Below, in pieces: positions 1 to 10,900 of a DNA stretch of 64,000 nt. A model generated the notes under the pieces. That model saw nothing but the letters and a program-made list of their open reading frames with translations, searched no databases and had not been told where the DNA came from. Made by a program: the position numbers and the translations under genes. Source of the stretch: Oopsacas minuta (Eukaryota; Porifera; Hexactinellida; Lyssacinosida; Leucopsacidae); NCBI GenBank assembly GCA_024704765.1, contig JAKMXF010000299.1:62001-126000 (forward strand), read 5' to 3'. The stretch's first letter is position 1. Every line of letters starts with the position of its first letter.

Positions 1-2049
1 TTGTCTGTGGTACAAACCCTCTCTTCTCTATCCCTTCAAGCCAAATTCCAGTGCTACGTTCCATCTGTAGAGCGACAATCTGGCTCTCCTCACTCCAACC
101 TCATAAACTCAGTATATGATGATTTTATGCCCCAACTTAATTTGGAGAGTTCTCATAACACTTCTATGTTACCTACTAAATGTCAGTCATCAGACCTTTC
201 ATTGAGACGAGCACACTCCTCCAAAACCTCCAATGAAACTATGCCATTCTTGCTATCACAACAGATGATTGGTCTACCATTTGAAAAGCTGTCACTCATC
301 GATCCTGTCAATCAGACGTCCAATAACATACTACCTACTCCATCTTCTGAGGCAGTAGAGACTACTGGAGAGCTCATACACCCCCTAGGCAGTACTGAGC
401 AATCTCTTCTCCGTCCTATACCCCAATATCCTGTGTTAGACCAGAATACAGATGGTGATGCTTTAGAATTGGATGATATATTTTTAACGAATATTTCTAA
501 TGATGAAGTTCCTATAACTTCTCCTCCAAAGCTAGAAACCGTCGTGAGAGATCTAATAACCACATCCCCAGATCTTCCTTCCTCCTCTCCATCTCCTCCC
601 CCAGACTTACTTCTCTCAATCATTCAATCAGAGCTAGAGTCTCTCCCTCATGATTCCACCCCTCAGACAGATAGACCCTTCATATCCTTGTCTCTCCATC
701 TACTTACCTCCATGCCTGACGATAGAAACGTGTTATTATCATGTGGTCTACTACTCGCTCTCTTTTCTAACAAAGCCATTGACCCTAACAGACTCGCATC
801 TCTGGTACCTACCCCAGGAGATCTCAGTCTCTCATTCCCTCTGATTGATATTATCCTCAATGCTATAGAAAACATATTCCACTCAGATAACTGTAGTCGT
901 CTCTTAACACTTGAGCTTCTAATACACCTGTATTCTCAGTTACGCACTAAGTACACTTTCAATCTCAGTGATCATCAAATAGCTAGACTGGAGTCCATCA
1001 AGGAGGCCAGCATTTCACAGCTAAGACTCTGCTACTCAGGTCCTCATGACGTCATGTTTGCTGATACACTAGATCTAGAGTTCACAGACGTGCTAGCTAA
1101 CAAGATTCGAATAATGCGAGTTCTCAATGACCCCAGTATACTCCTCCCTCCTTGTCCCACCCCTCTATCTGGTGTTGAGCTTAGCAAACGTCTGCCATGT
1201 GGTGAGAATGAAATGTGTCGTAGTAAGATACGTACCTTCTGTCTAATCAGGAGGTTGTACAGCTCCTCTCTCAATATAGAGGAGGACATGCTCCCCTTGA
1301 TACCTACATCTACCTCCGTCTCTGAGAAAGAGACCATAAACTTATCCAATTGTGAACTAGTATACTGCTTACTACCAACTAAATCAGGACAAATGCTTAA
1401 ACGATTCATTGGTATTCACAACGATGAGTTCGTATTAGTAGAAGCTAAACAGGAGCAGATAAGCAAGGGTGTAGTACACTACATAGCCTGTGTAAAACAC
1501 GTTACTCTAACATACGATAAAGAGGACAAGCTGCGTCTCGATCTACGCATTCACAAGCCTGGCAGAGCTACATCATACTTATCAACCTCTCTTGTGTTTC
1601 AAGATAGTATTAGATGTATGGCAGCTATGCAAGCTTTACATAGAGCTACTCAGAAGTTTAAATACGAATGTTCTGTATCTATATCTACACTTTTGAGCCT
1701 TCCTCCCCCCCCTCCCCAGGCTGATGCTTCCTCTCTCTCTGTTACACAGTCTATTATGCGGAATTTCAAGTCTCAAACAGTACCTCTGCTCGCTTCATCC
1801 TATCAAAGTAACAGGACCACAGTACAGAATACTCAATCACCTATACCAGCAGATGATGACTTTGTTCATGTGGACAGTTCTCAATTTATCTGCCCCCAAT
1901 CTCCCAGGTCTTCTAGCACAAGTGCCTTCCTACAGCCCGAGCAGATATTCGCACCATCTTCTTACCCCTCAAGTCAGACTTCTCCCAAGAAAAACCCAAA
2001 CGATATCGAGCTGTCCCATCTCCATCCTAAGCCTAACTCCCTCCTGTAA
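1..2049 (+). CDS. CLEC16A: CLEC16A / gop-1 family protein, C-terminal part (5' truncated by window edge)
   Basis: CLEC16A is a cytosolic/endosomal regulator of mitophagy and autophagy that works with the NRDP1 ubiquitin ligase; this role is family knowledge. The reading frame is open from base 1, so the N-terminal FPL domain lies outside the window. The visible 682 residues start with a low-complexity Ser/Pro region, followed by a helical segment (about 205-410). A PH-like C-terminal module (about 450-565) contains the segments EFVLVEAK, RLDLRIHKPG and FQDSIRCMAAMQALHRATQK, which match the human protein in order and spacing. The tail is Ser/Pro-rich. No intron is seen within this 2 kb exon. 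The next gene on the same strand starts 273 bp downstream. I am confident of the family; the true exon start is unknown. Confidence 0.85.
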   Translation: MSVVQTLSSLSLQAKFQCYVPSVERQSGSPHSNLINSVYDDFMPQLNLESSHNTSMLPTKCQSSDLSLRRAHSSKTSNETMPFLLSQQMIGLPFEKLSLIDPVNQTSNNILPTPSSEAVETTGELIHPLGSTEQSLLRPIPQYPVLDQNTDGDALELDDIFLTNISNDEVPITSPPKLETVVRDLITTSPDLPSSSPSPPPDLLLSIIQSELESLPHDSTPQTDRPFISLSLHLLTSMPDDRNVLLSCGLLLALFSNKAIDPNRLASLVPTPGDLSLSFPLIDIILNAIENIFHSDNCSRLLTLELLIHLYSQLRTKYTFNLSDHQIARLESIKEASISQLRLCYSGPHDVMFADTLDLEFTDVLANKIRIMRVLNDPSILLPPCPTPLSGVELSKRLPCGENEMCRSKIRTFCLIRRLYSSSLNIEEDMLPLIPTSTSVSEKETINLSNCELVYCLLPTKSGQMLKRFIGIHNDEFVLVEAKQEQISKGVVHYIACVKHVTLTYDKEDKLRLDLRIHKPGRATSYLSTSLVFQDSIRCMAAMQALHRATQKFKYECSVSISTLLSLPPPPPQADASSLSVTQSIMRNFKSQTVPLLASSYQSNRTTVQNTQSPIPADDDFVHVDSSQFICPQSPRSSSTSAFLQPEQIFAPSSYPSSQTSPKKNPNDIELSHLHPKPNSLL

Positions 2050-2322
2050 CTAATCTTAGAATACTTGTTTTATATATGTTAGCACTAATATGTATATTAG
2101 TATTCATGTGAGTGATAGAAATACAAAACCATTTTATAATTTCCTGAGCACTGATCTACTAAGTTCATTATAGCAGTCATGTGGTTGTTTCTGGGAGCTC
2201 ATATGCTTACATGGGGAATTGTGAGCAATTGTTCCGCTCCCCTATTGATTAGTATGCACTACATTGTATTGGTATATCTGTACTCACCATCCCTGTAGAT
2301 AATTATTAATATAATTTGGGTA

Positions 2323-3330
2323 ATGTCTGGCAAAGAGACAGTAAAATGTGGATATCTCACTAAGTCTCCTCCTGACAATAAGAGTGCTTTCTACGGATGG
2401 AGGAAAAGATATTTTATTCTGATAGACTCGATACGAGCATTTCCCTTCGCTCCCAGACACATACGGATAGAATACTACCAAAATTACGAGGATAGTAAGC
2501 TGGGGAATCCTCTGGGTATGATTGAGCTTAACAATTGTAGCGGTGTTCTGAAGCGTGAGCAGATGAAAAGTCACAAACATGTGTTTGATATCGTTACGCC
2601 TACTCGTGTATTCCATTTAAGTGCAGAGTCTACTGAGGAGAGAGAAGAGTGGGTGAGTCTTCTCAACACGAATATATTCCAATACAACCATCTCGGACCT
2701 CCTCAAAATGACAAACCGAAATATGATCCGCATCGACATTCTACTAATTTCTCCCAAGAAACTGACTACAATCAGTCTCTGCTTACCTCACTAGGCAGAG
2801 ACAGTAACCATAAGATTAGAGGAGGACCTCGTGCTCAAAGTTTGAGAGATACTAAGTCTGAATCAATATCACCATTAAAATGTCAATTTATCCAAGAAGA
2901 TAAGCTCGTTCCTATATGTCCAGATCCTGATACTCATATCTCTAAAGACCTTAAGATAATCTCTGGTGCTCAGAAACCAGAATCTAATCAAGTGTTTAGT
3001 GATAATTTCTGTGAAAACGAAATATTGTCAGAGCAAGGGTTCACTTCAGTGCCAATACTGGAAGATTTGAACTCAGATTTGTTCTCATCTCTGCCAATTC
3101 AAAATGAATCTCCTTACATGAACGTGGGTCATAACTCTTCCTGCAAATCAGCTAATCCTACCTCTCCAATTATGCCTGCTCCTTATAAGAGGATCCCAGT
3201 ATCCGTTAGCATGCAGGCTTTCCCTCACTCAAAGTTTTCTGATGAACCAATCGAGTCAGAATACACCTGTATTGACCCAGGTAATATTGGTCAAGCCTTG
3301 GAAGAATATGCAAAAGTTAAGAAACATTGA
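2323..3330 (+). CDS. GAB/DOS-like docking protein with N-terminal PH domain
   Basis: A single-exon 335-residue protein. Residues 8-118 form a PH domain whose start (CGYLTKSPP, then a W-R-K-R-Y-F core) and end (ERE-EWVSLLN) closely resemble the GRB2-associated binder (GAB/DOS) family. GAB proteins are membrane-recruited scaffolds that are tyrosine-phosphorylated downstream of receptor tyrosine kinases. The rest is disordered, as in GABs. It contains Y265-M-N-V, a Y-x-N-x consensus for the GRB2 SH2 domain, Y314-T-C-I near the C terminus, and an R-x-x-K motif (RDTK) of the kind bound by the GRB2/GADS C-terminal SH3. It is about half the length of vertebrate GABs. The ATG at 2323 starts directly before the PH domain. 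The family call is good; orthology to one specific GAB is not claimed. Confidence 0.65.
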   Translation: MSGKETVKCGYLTKSPPDNKSAFYGWRKRYFILIDSIRAFPFAPRHIRIEYYQNYEDSKLGNPLGMIELNNCSGVLKREQMKSHKHVFDIVTPTRVFHLSAESTEEREEWVSLLNTNIFQYNHLGPPQNDKPKYDPHRHSTNFSQETDYNQSLLTSLGRDSNHKIRGGPRAQSLRDTKSESISPLKCQFIQEDKLVPICPDPDTHISKDLKIISGAQKPESNQVFSDNFCENEILSEQGFTSVPILEDLNSDLFSSLPIQNESPYMNVGHNSSCKSANPTSPIMPAPYKRIPVSVSMQAFPHSKFSDEPIESEYTCIDPGNIGQALEEYAKVKKH

Positions 3331-3502
3331 TAATTGTATCTACCTTTTTTATTTATTGTAGAATGCGATTTTGCTCGATTTGTCTCCTTTTAGCATTCGT
3401 GTATATACTTTTATTAATAATAACAGATCCCTCACGTTATTTTAATTATTCAGCATACTTCCCCTTACATATTATTAATTAATATTTCAAAAGTTAGTGA
3501 GT

Positions 3503-4126
3503 ATGTCTGTATCTGATGAACATTGTGTACAAGGTGATCTTATGTGTGAACAACCGCAGAAACCAGATTTCCTAAGTAGCAGCTTGAATGCAGCTGGGGA
3601 GACATTTGTCCGACAGTTTACCAACAGTTTTACAACACACGATCTAGACAGTATTAACACTAACATCTTATCAATTATCCTTGTGATATCCTCTCTAATT
3701 CTCTTCTATATTTTACTGAAGTTCACTACTTACTATATCTCTCTTGGCTTTCTCTCCGCCGTAACTCTTCTACACTACTGGTTTGGGTCTAAATGGTGTC
3801 TTGACATGATGCTATCTAGAGTTTCTAACCTCTACACACTACTGGTGTTATCTGCTAGTTACCCTAAGGTATCAGCTGTAGTAGTATTAGGTAATATTGC
3901 ATTATTTGACTAGTATTAACTATATTGATATTAATCTGTTATAGGGGTAATAGCATTGAGTGTATGGCTCAGTCTACGTAACTACTGGCTTAAGAAGCAG
4001 AAAGAGAAACGAATAGAAGCTGAAAGGTTAAGAGAGGGGGAGAGAATGATTAGGATGGAAGATAAATTGGACAAATTATTGTATTTGTTCCAAGATGATA
4101 TGGATGCTAGAAGGGCTAATAGCTGA
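3503..4126 (+). CDS. BRI3BP/TMEM109-like multi-pass membrane protein (tentative)
   Basis: Two exons, 3503-3890 and 3945-4126, joined in phase 1 across a 54-bp GT-AG intron, give 189 residues. After a polar N terminus there are about three to four hydrophobic segments (residues 50-140). A basic, charged helix follows (KKQKEKRIEAERLREGE) and looks like a coiled coil. This layout, with clustered membrane spans followed by a short C-terminal coiled coil, resembles BRI3BP and related endomembrane/mitochondrial proteins, but sequence similarity is weak and the name is a guess. An in-frame GTG six bases upstream was rejected in favour of the ATG at 3503. RFT1 follows 274 bp downstream on the same strand. 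Confidence 0.5.
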
Positions 4127-4400
4127 GCTGAGAAGTTGGATAGAATATTTATTAATGACGTTTCCTGATCATAGATCCTTTACGTACTTCGAGCTAATTC
4201 CAATATTAATTTGACATTTAATTCGCCTATTGCTAGCATGTGAGTTAATCTATTGTGCTTCTAATATATGCTGGTCGAGTTCAATTTTCAGTATGTTGTA
4301 TCAGCTGTATAATTTGCTTACTTGTACTTTTTTGTATGTAATATTACGTATGTGTTTAATTCTGTCTCAATAATATTAAGTTCATTAGGGAATAGCATTA

Positions 4401-5999
4401 ATGTCACGAGAGAGTATTAACAATAGTGCTCTAGACTCTGCTACACATCTGGCTAGTGCTATGGTGCTGCTCTCTGTGTCTGTGAGAGCGGGTACTTTCC
4501 TTCTAAACGCTATACTCCTGCGGTTCATAACACCAGAGTTATTAGGCCTTGTTCAGGTTAGATTGTTACTTCTCCTCTACACGATACATACGGTATCTAA
4601 GGATCCATATCATAAGGTATTTCTTAATAAACAAGTATGGTCACGTCATTCTGTATCTCATGTAATTAGCTCTTTATGGAGTATCGTAGTTATTGGCATA
4701 TTCTTCTCTATCTTATTCTCGTTTATCTGGTCCTCTCCTCTCCTCATGGAACAACCTGATAGACGTGATTACTATCCAGCAGTGTTACTATATGGTCTAT
4801 CAGCTATTTGTATAGTTATGACAGAGCCTTTTGTTATTCTTGTAAGATATGGAGGGTATACGAGATTGGAAGTAACAGCAGAAGCAGTAGCCTTCCTCCT
4901 ACAGTGTATAATCACTATATTGTTTGTACTATCTTTCCCTGATTGGGGCCTCTTATCTTTCTCTATACCACAACTCATATACTCTCTCATAAAGATGATT
5001 TTATTCGTAGGATACTTCTCACAGATTCGCGATTTTTCACACCTCCCAGTAGACACATTCCGTGAGTGTTTTCCTCCTCTTCTCCCTCCCCTCTCCTTCC
5101 CTCTCCTCCAGGAGATACGTAGCTTCATAACATACACAGTTCTTAAACAGCTGTTAACTAATGGGGAGCAATACGTCATGACTATATTCGCTACTTTGAG
5201 TTTCGCACAACAAGGAATATTTTCAGTTGTACATAACCTAGGCTCCATGGCTGCTAGATTTATTTTCAAACCTTTAGAGGACAGTTTCGCGGTTTATTTC
5301 ACCAAATCCCTACCTCGCGGTAAGGACCCTCAGACAATTAATGGCCATGAGCTACTGACCTCTAAGGACATCCTCCTTAAACTGTTCCGCTTTGTAGTTA
5401 TAATTGGCTTAATATTCACTACATTTAGTCCTGCTTATTCGCATCTCTTACTGCATCTGTATGGCGGTAGAATGTTAAGTGATAGTGAAGCTCCTTTCTT
5501 ACTGAAATGCTACAGTGTGTATGTTTTGTTACTAGCTCTGAATGGTATATCTGAGTGCTTCTGCTTCTCAGTAATGGGACAGCAGCAGCTACATACATAC
5601 AACAGATACATGATAGTATACAGCATCATATATGTACTATTAGCTATATTATGCACCAATTCTATAGGTGTATTGGGAGTTCTTATGGCTAACTGTATCA
5701 ATATGATTGCTCGTGTGATGTATAGCTTCTTATTCATTGAGAATTACTTCAACAGATCTGGTACAGTTATAGGGAAGATATCTCCGTCACCTGTAGTACT
5801 TGTCTCGTTATTTTTCACCTTTATTATCACAAACTTCAGTCACCAGCAGTTCTTCTCTCTAGAACTTATTCCTCAGGTGTTACATGTCGCGATTGGAGGA
5901 GTTTGTCTCCTTGTGAATGCCGCAATTATATGCTTCTCAGACCCCTGGTACCTACAAATGATCAGATCCAAATTGTTTAGAAGAATTAGACAAAATTGA
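4401..5999 (+). CDS. RFT1: RFT1, multi-pass ER protein of N-glycan (Man5GlcNAc2-PP-dolichol) synthesis
   Basis: A single-exon 532-residue integral membrane protein; human RFT1 has 541. The N-terminal block (ASAMVLLSVSVRAGTFLLNA, then LLRFITPELLGLVQVRLLLL) is typical of RFT1, as is the run of about 12 hydrophobic segments along the whole chain, in the MOP/flippase-like fold. The family acts in the ER in dolichol-linked oligosaccharide assembly for N-glycosylation; whether it is itself the flippase is disputed. The ATG at 4401 is the first in frame. The stop lies 89 bp before the ATG of the next gene, a very short gap. Nothing looks broken. Confidence in identity is high. Confidence 0.9.
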   Translation: MSRESINNSALDSATHLASAMVLLSVSVRAGTFLLNAILLRFITPELLGLVQVRLLLLLYTIHTVSKDPYHKVFLNKQVWSRHSVSHVISSLWSIVVIGIFFSILFSFIWSSPLLMEQPDRRDYYPAVLLYGLSAICIVMTEPFVILVRYGGYTRLEVTAEAVAFLLQCIITILFVLSFPDWGLLSFSIPQLIYSLIKMILFVGYFSQIRDFSHLPVDTFRECFPPLLPPLSFPLLQEIRSFITYTVLKQLLTNGEQYVMTIFATLSFAQQGIFSVVHNLGSMAARFIFKPLEDSFAVYFTKSLPRGKDPQTINGHELLTSKDILLKLFRFVVIIGLIFTTFSPAYSHLLLHLYGGRMLSDSEAPFLLKCYSVYVLLLALNGISECFCFSVMGQQQLHTYNRYMIVYSIIYVLLAILCTNSIGVLGVLMANCINMIARVMYSFLFIENYFNRSGTVIGKISPSPVVLVSLFFTFIITNFSHQQFFSLELIPQVLHVAIGGVCLLVNAAIICFSDPWYLQMIRSKLFRRIRQN

Positions 6000-6045
6000 A
6001 TCAGTTACAATTTGTAATTTATTTTGCATAATATGTAACATGGAT

Positions 6046-6053
6046 TATATAAG
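6046..6053 (+). promoter_or_regulatory. TATA box, putative, of the Ig-domain receptor gene
   Basis: TATATAAG lies 36 bp before the ATG at 6089. Initiation about 30 bp downstream would leave a very short 5' UTR. It suggests that this gene has its own promoter despite the 89-bp gap to RFT1. Composition is AT-rich, so a chance match is possible. Confidence 0.35.
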
Positions 6054-6088
6054 ATTCTCTCTTACTTATTAGCTGTAGCACTAAGGAT

Positions 6089-7820
6089 ATGGAAGTACGA
6101 ATACTTGTCCTTATAATCCTGCTATACTGTCTATACTGTCTATACAGCACAACAGCTAAGCTAAGCTTTATACCAGTAGAAGATTTCTATGAGGAAGAGC
6201 TAGGTACAGATCTTAATATATCCTGTCTATATAATGGCGGTGTTGATAGCCGAGTGGATTGGATAGAAGGCAGTGTAGTTATTAGCAGCTATCATTTGAA
6301 CTTGATTAATATCTCTCTCGGTCATCACCTGATTTTATGTCGTTATACTCCTGATACAGGTAGTATACAGACTAAACAGCTGACAGTTAATATATATGGT
6401 ATGTTAATATGATAAAGTAATATCTTTGCTGTTATAACCATGTGTTCTTATAGTATCTACTCAGCTGGAATTATATCCTTCTCTCAGTAACTGCTCTTAC
6501 TCAACTCAACTAACTAATTCCACTCCTTATTACGTGTATTGTCTCGGCTATGGTAACCCATCTCCTGACTTGGAATGGAGAGAAGACTCTAACGCTATAT
6601 CCAGCATACAAGGTAGCAGTTTAAACCTACCTGAACAGAGCTATGATTCTATTGCTGCTATTGATTTAAAGCAGTTCTCCTCAGGACTACACCACCTGTC
6701 TTGTTACGGGTTTAACGGCTACATATCTCATGAGGTATTCCTCAATCTAACTGTTGATTGTAAGTTCAATTCTCTATCAATTTGTACATACGTATTATTA
6801 CTGAGTCTTGATAGCATCTAATCCTCTACTAATATTTCCTGATCATAACTCTACGCATAACAATACACTAGAGTACTTGCTTACAGACTCTTATACTGAT
6901 TTCTATATTAATTGCTCTCTCAAACTATTCTCTATCTCCCCGGATGATAACTGGGCTGGATTGACACCTGTATGGACACTCTTCAATGATTCTGACAAGC
7001 TGTCAAACCTGTCTAGTATCCTGTTATCAAACAATACGATAGGAGACATATGCTGTGTCTTACTTGCTAGAGATAACTTTACTATTATCCAGAAGGTCCA
7101 TGTATCATTTGTAAGTTAGTAGCAAGTTTATACACCCCTGATTTATACTTATATTGATTTAATATTAATATTCTGTAGACACTCAAACTCCTAGCCTCGC
7201 GACTAGTAGCACCTATCCTACATCTTCTACACACTCTACAACTCTAGCATCTACTACTAACTATACTGTTAATACAACTACTACAGGTGTTACATTTCGC
7301 AGTACTCCCATGACATCTACATCTACTATCCCTCTAACTACAGTGTCAGCATCCGATAATTCAATACAGCTGTCTTCTCTAGTATTAGGTAAGTATACCA
7401 TAATATCCATGGTACTATTAGTATATTATTATAATACCCCCTGTAGCAGTCATAATAGCAGTACTCTTCACTCTCCTGTGTATATCAGTGCTGATCCTCC
7501 TCTCTCTATCTCTACTACTGGTGTATAACTTTGTTTCTAAGAGGACTCGTATAAGACGTAAGAAGAGGTGTTCTAGAGTAATGTACTTAGATGTTATGAA
7601 TGATTCCTACCCGTTACCTCTACAGCGTAGAGACTCTAATCAATATTCAGGAAATACTCTACCTGATAATGACACCTCAGGGGGTGTTACAAGGGGCCTA
7701 GGGGTGAGGGTACCTATTTATGAGAGGATACCTGATCATGTAATACCATCAGAATCAGCTGATATTGTAGTCCATAACGTAACACCTCCTAATATACCAC
7801 AGACTCGTGACGTAGTCTAG
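6089..7820 (+). CDS. Type I membrane receptor: signal peptide, about three Ig-like domains, mucin-like stalk, TM, ITIM-like tail
   Basis: Five exons: 6089-6398, 6454-6759, 6815-7114, 7179-7388 and 7447-7820, all joined in phase 1, giving 499 residues. A hydrophobic leader (MEVRILVLIILLYCLYCLYS) is followed by three exons, each about one Ig-like domain. Exon 1 has Cys-W-Cys spacing (ISCLY, VDWI, ILCRY); exon 2 has YCLGYG, LEW and LSCYG. Exon 4 is almost all Ser/Thr, a mucin-like stalk. Exon 5 begins with the membrane span (about 376-403). The basic cytoplasmic tail contains V-M-Y422-L-D-V, which fits the ITIM consensus, and also QYSGN and PIYERI. The exon 3 donor is the weaker GTTAGT at 7115, because the stronger GTAAGT at 7111 breaks the frame. 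Phase-1 exons, one per Ig domain, are typical of metazoan Ig-superfamily genes. No specific orthologue is recognised. Confidence 0.7.
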
Positions 7821-7953
7821 CTGTATATATTTGTAATTTTAACATGACTCAACTTTTAATGTATATTTCTTTGTCATTTTGTATAATAACAGTGCTTTTA
7901 ATACGTCACAACTATATGAAAATTATTATGCTAAATTTCGCGAGTGAATATAG

Positions 7954-10900
7954 ATGGCTAGAGCACAAGCTTCTAAGCTACTAGATCAGCTGATGGGACA
8001 TAACAGAGACGGAGAGGATAAGCTAGTAGTGAACTTTACAGATCAGACTGTGTGTCGACCCTTCTTATTCGGGATATGTCCTAACGAAATGTTCCTCAAC
8101 ACTAAAATGGATATGGGTGAGTGTGTTAAGATGCATAATATGGCTTTAAAATCGGAGTTTGAGAAAGCATCTGAGACTGAGGATTACGAATTTGAAGAGG
8201 AAGTACTCAACTATCTACAGGAAATAATAAGAGATGTAGATCACAAGATTAAGCAAGCTAAAGATGCGTTAGAAGAACAAGAAGAGTCAGCAGAAGCTGA
8301 GCAGAAAGCTCAGAAGATACATTATCTAGGTTTGTTATATTATTCTATATTTATTATTTAATTATTGATGTTATCTGCCAGATTATTAGCGTATTGGTTA
8401 TATTATATCACATACCCTAGTATATATGGCTACAGTTATTAAGTATAATAGGAGGTGTCTTATTGGATAACTGATTAACATTTGGCTGTTTAACCACTAG
8501 CTATATAAGGAATGGCCAGAACAGAACCTTGTTTATTCTCCTGTCTGGATTGTCTCCAGCAGATCTCAGATATCACTCATAAAGGAAATAATGAACACAA
8601 ACTCCACATATCAGTGAAATCTTCTGTAGAGACAGGAGTTTATAGTTGTAGAATCCGTTTTAGGAGAACAGAAATAGAAACTCATGGTATAGTAGCTGAT
8701 ACTGAGAGAGAAGCTAAGGAATTATTTGCTGAAGAAGTATGGAGACAGATGTTTAGAAATATGGGAGAGCTTCGTAAGCAGATAGCTAAGTGTGTCAATT
8801 TCTATAAAGAGAAATTCTTGATAACTAATAAAATTACTCACATTTCTATCATCAAAACGGATGGATTTTTTGAGAAAACTCTCACAGTTAGTACTGACAT
8901 ATTTATGAGTCGTCCTGAGACGTTTACAGCAGTTGGTAGAGCTCAAGAAAAGAAGCTCTCTCTTCTCTTAGGTGAGATTAGCCTTCTATTTCAGCTGAAT
9001 GAGTACTTCATGTTTGAATCTTTGGTACGGTGGAATAAGCATTCAGGAATATGTGAATTTAGCTGTAAGGGATATTTAGATGCAGTTGTACAAGCTTCAG
9101 ACTTTCTAGACAAGTTTCCTTGTATTCGTGAGAATATATTCGAAATCCCAGGTCATATTGTATGCAGAATCTGCAGATCTAATTTCCGTAGCTCACAATA
9201 TGCTTTACATCATCACAGCAAGGAACGTGTTAAACTGAATCAGATTCACACTTGTATTGGAATAAATGATGCCAATTTAGCTACAGTTGTCAATACTAAC
9301 CTTACTGCTATCTATAAGTCACAATATGTAATAGCAGAATTCGTTTCTGAACACAAATCTACTGTATTTGATTCTGCACTTAACGCTTTAATTAAACAGA
9401 TCCCAGACGTTAAACTAACTCTATTCGGTCAGTCAGAGGAGGGAATGGGTCAATCATACTACATACTGAAATTCAATGTTAGCAGTACTCTATTGCGAGG
9501 TGAACAGCTGTTACTAGCTATGTCTCGTGCTTTCTCTGCTACTGAAGAATTCCAGTACAATATACAGGATTTTACAGATGCTAATCCTAATGTTAAATCC
9601 TCGCATTATTCTACAGGACTAGACTGTATATTTCATGTAAGAAACGAGCAATCTGTAGAGCTAAGCAAATTCATTAGGAGTTGTGGTGAGCTTAGCCCTG
9701 AACTTAGAACTCTATGTACTCTCTTCAACTTCTGGAGTTCTCACTGTATGCTGGATCAATCAGAGTCTGGATATCTGTATCAAGAGGTTTTCACGTTAAT
9801 GGTAGTACACTTCTTACAGCATGTGGTTACTCCCCCTAGATTCCCTAACCTACAGCTAGACAAATACATGCTTAAAGATATTCTACAGAGATCTGAGGAA
9901 GGAGGTTCTTTTGAGATGTTTGATTCACAACTGAAGTTACTATTTGGTAGCGCTAAAGAGGATATGGGTAACCTACCCTGTTATCCTTTATGGAAACTAT
10001 GGTTATTAATGCTTCAGTTCTTCTGGGTAGACTTCAATTATTTTCATAAGATATCTCTACAGTTACAGGCTGGAGGAGATGGCACACTACTCCCTCAAGT
10101 AAGAGATGATCTAGACAAGGACTATATGCGTCTAGTTGTATTAAGTCCTCTTAAACAGAGCAATCTAGCTTTCTCTATGAAGACAAATTATGCTGTTCAT
10201 TACTTTTCTGATTGTTTCAAAGATACACTAGATTACTATCGTAAAAGAGCTCTCACTGCTAGCGTCAAACCTACACAATACGACTATCCCATACGTGTTG
10301 ATGCTATGAGCAGAGATACACAGATATATAGAAATATAGGAGAGCGTGGAATAGAGCAATCTCCTGATCTCTCAATAGACATTAGCATTAACTTAGCTAG
10401 TAATGAAGTACTAGAAGCTACCGCTACTACAATAGACACGTCAAGTGAAGTGACAGCTGCTTCTGAAGACCTGTCATTGCTGTCAGAGAAAGAGTTAATC
10501 AAGCAGGATAACTCCTCAGAAGATTCAGATCCTAATTCCGGAGAGGAAGGTCTTCACCCTGTTAAAGCATCTAGTCCTGATGCAGACGAGTTTGTTATAT
10601 TCTCAGATGACGTCACAAGTCCAGCAAGCACTATACCTCTATCTCTCCTTACATCTGTGAGATATGTCATACACGGGGACAGTATAGAACAAGAAGAAGA
10701 GGTAGTACCATATATGGAATTATCTGACGAGGTTATGGAATCAGAGAATAAGAAGAATAACTTTGTAAAGTCTCAATTCATCCATATTTGCGGGTTCTGT
10801 AGAGAAAAGGGTCATACCAAGACAGAGTGTCCTAAAGAAGCTCTCCCTAAAGTTAAACTCGTCTCTAAACCAAGTGCTGACATCACGAGGGGTCTAAATA

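Noticed and set aside
4772-5269. Minus-strand frame of 165 codons
   Set aside because: Antisense of RFT1; no domain and no start context.
8502-8510. TATATAAGG as the TUT promoter TATA box
   Set aside because: It lies 1-2 bp before the ATG, so initiation would fall inside the coding region.
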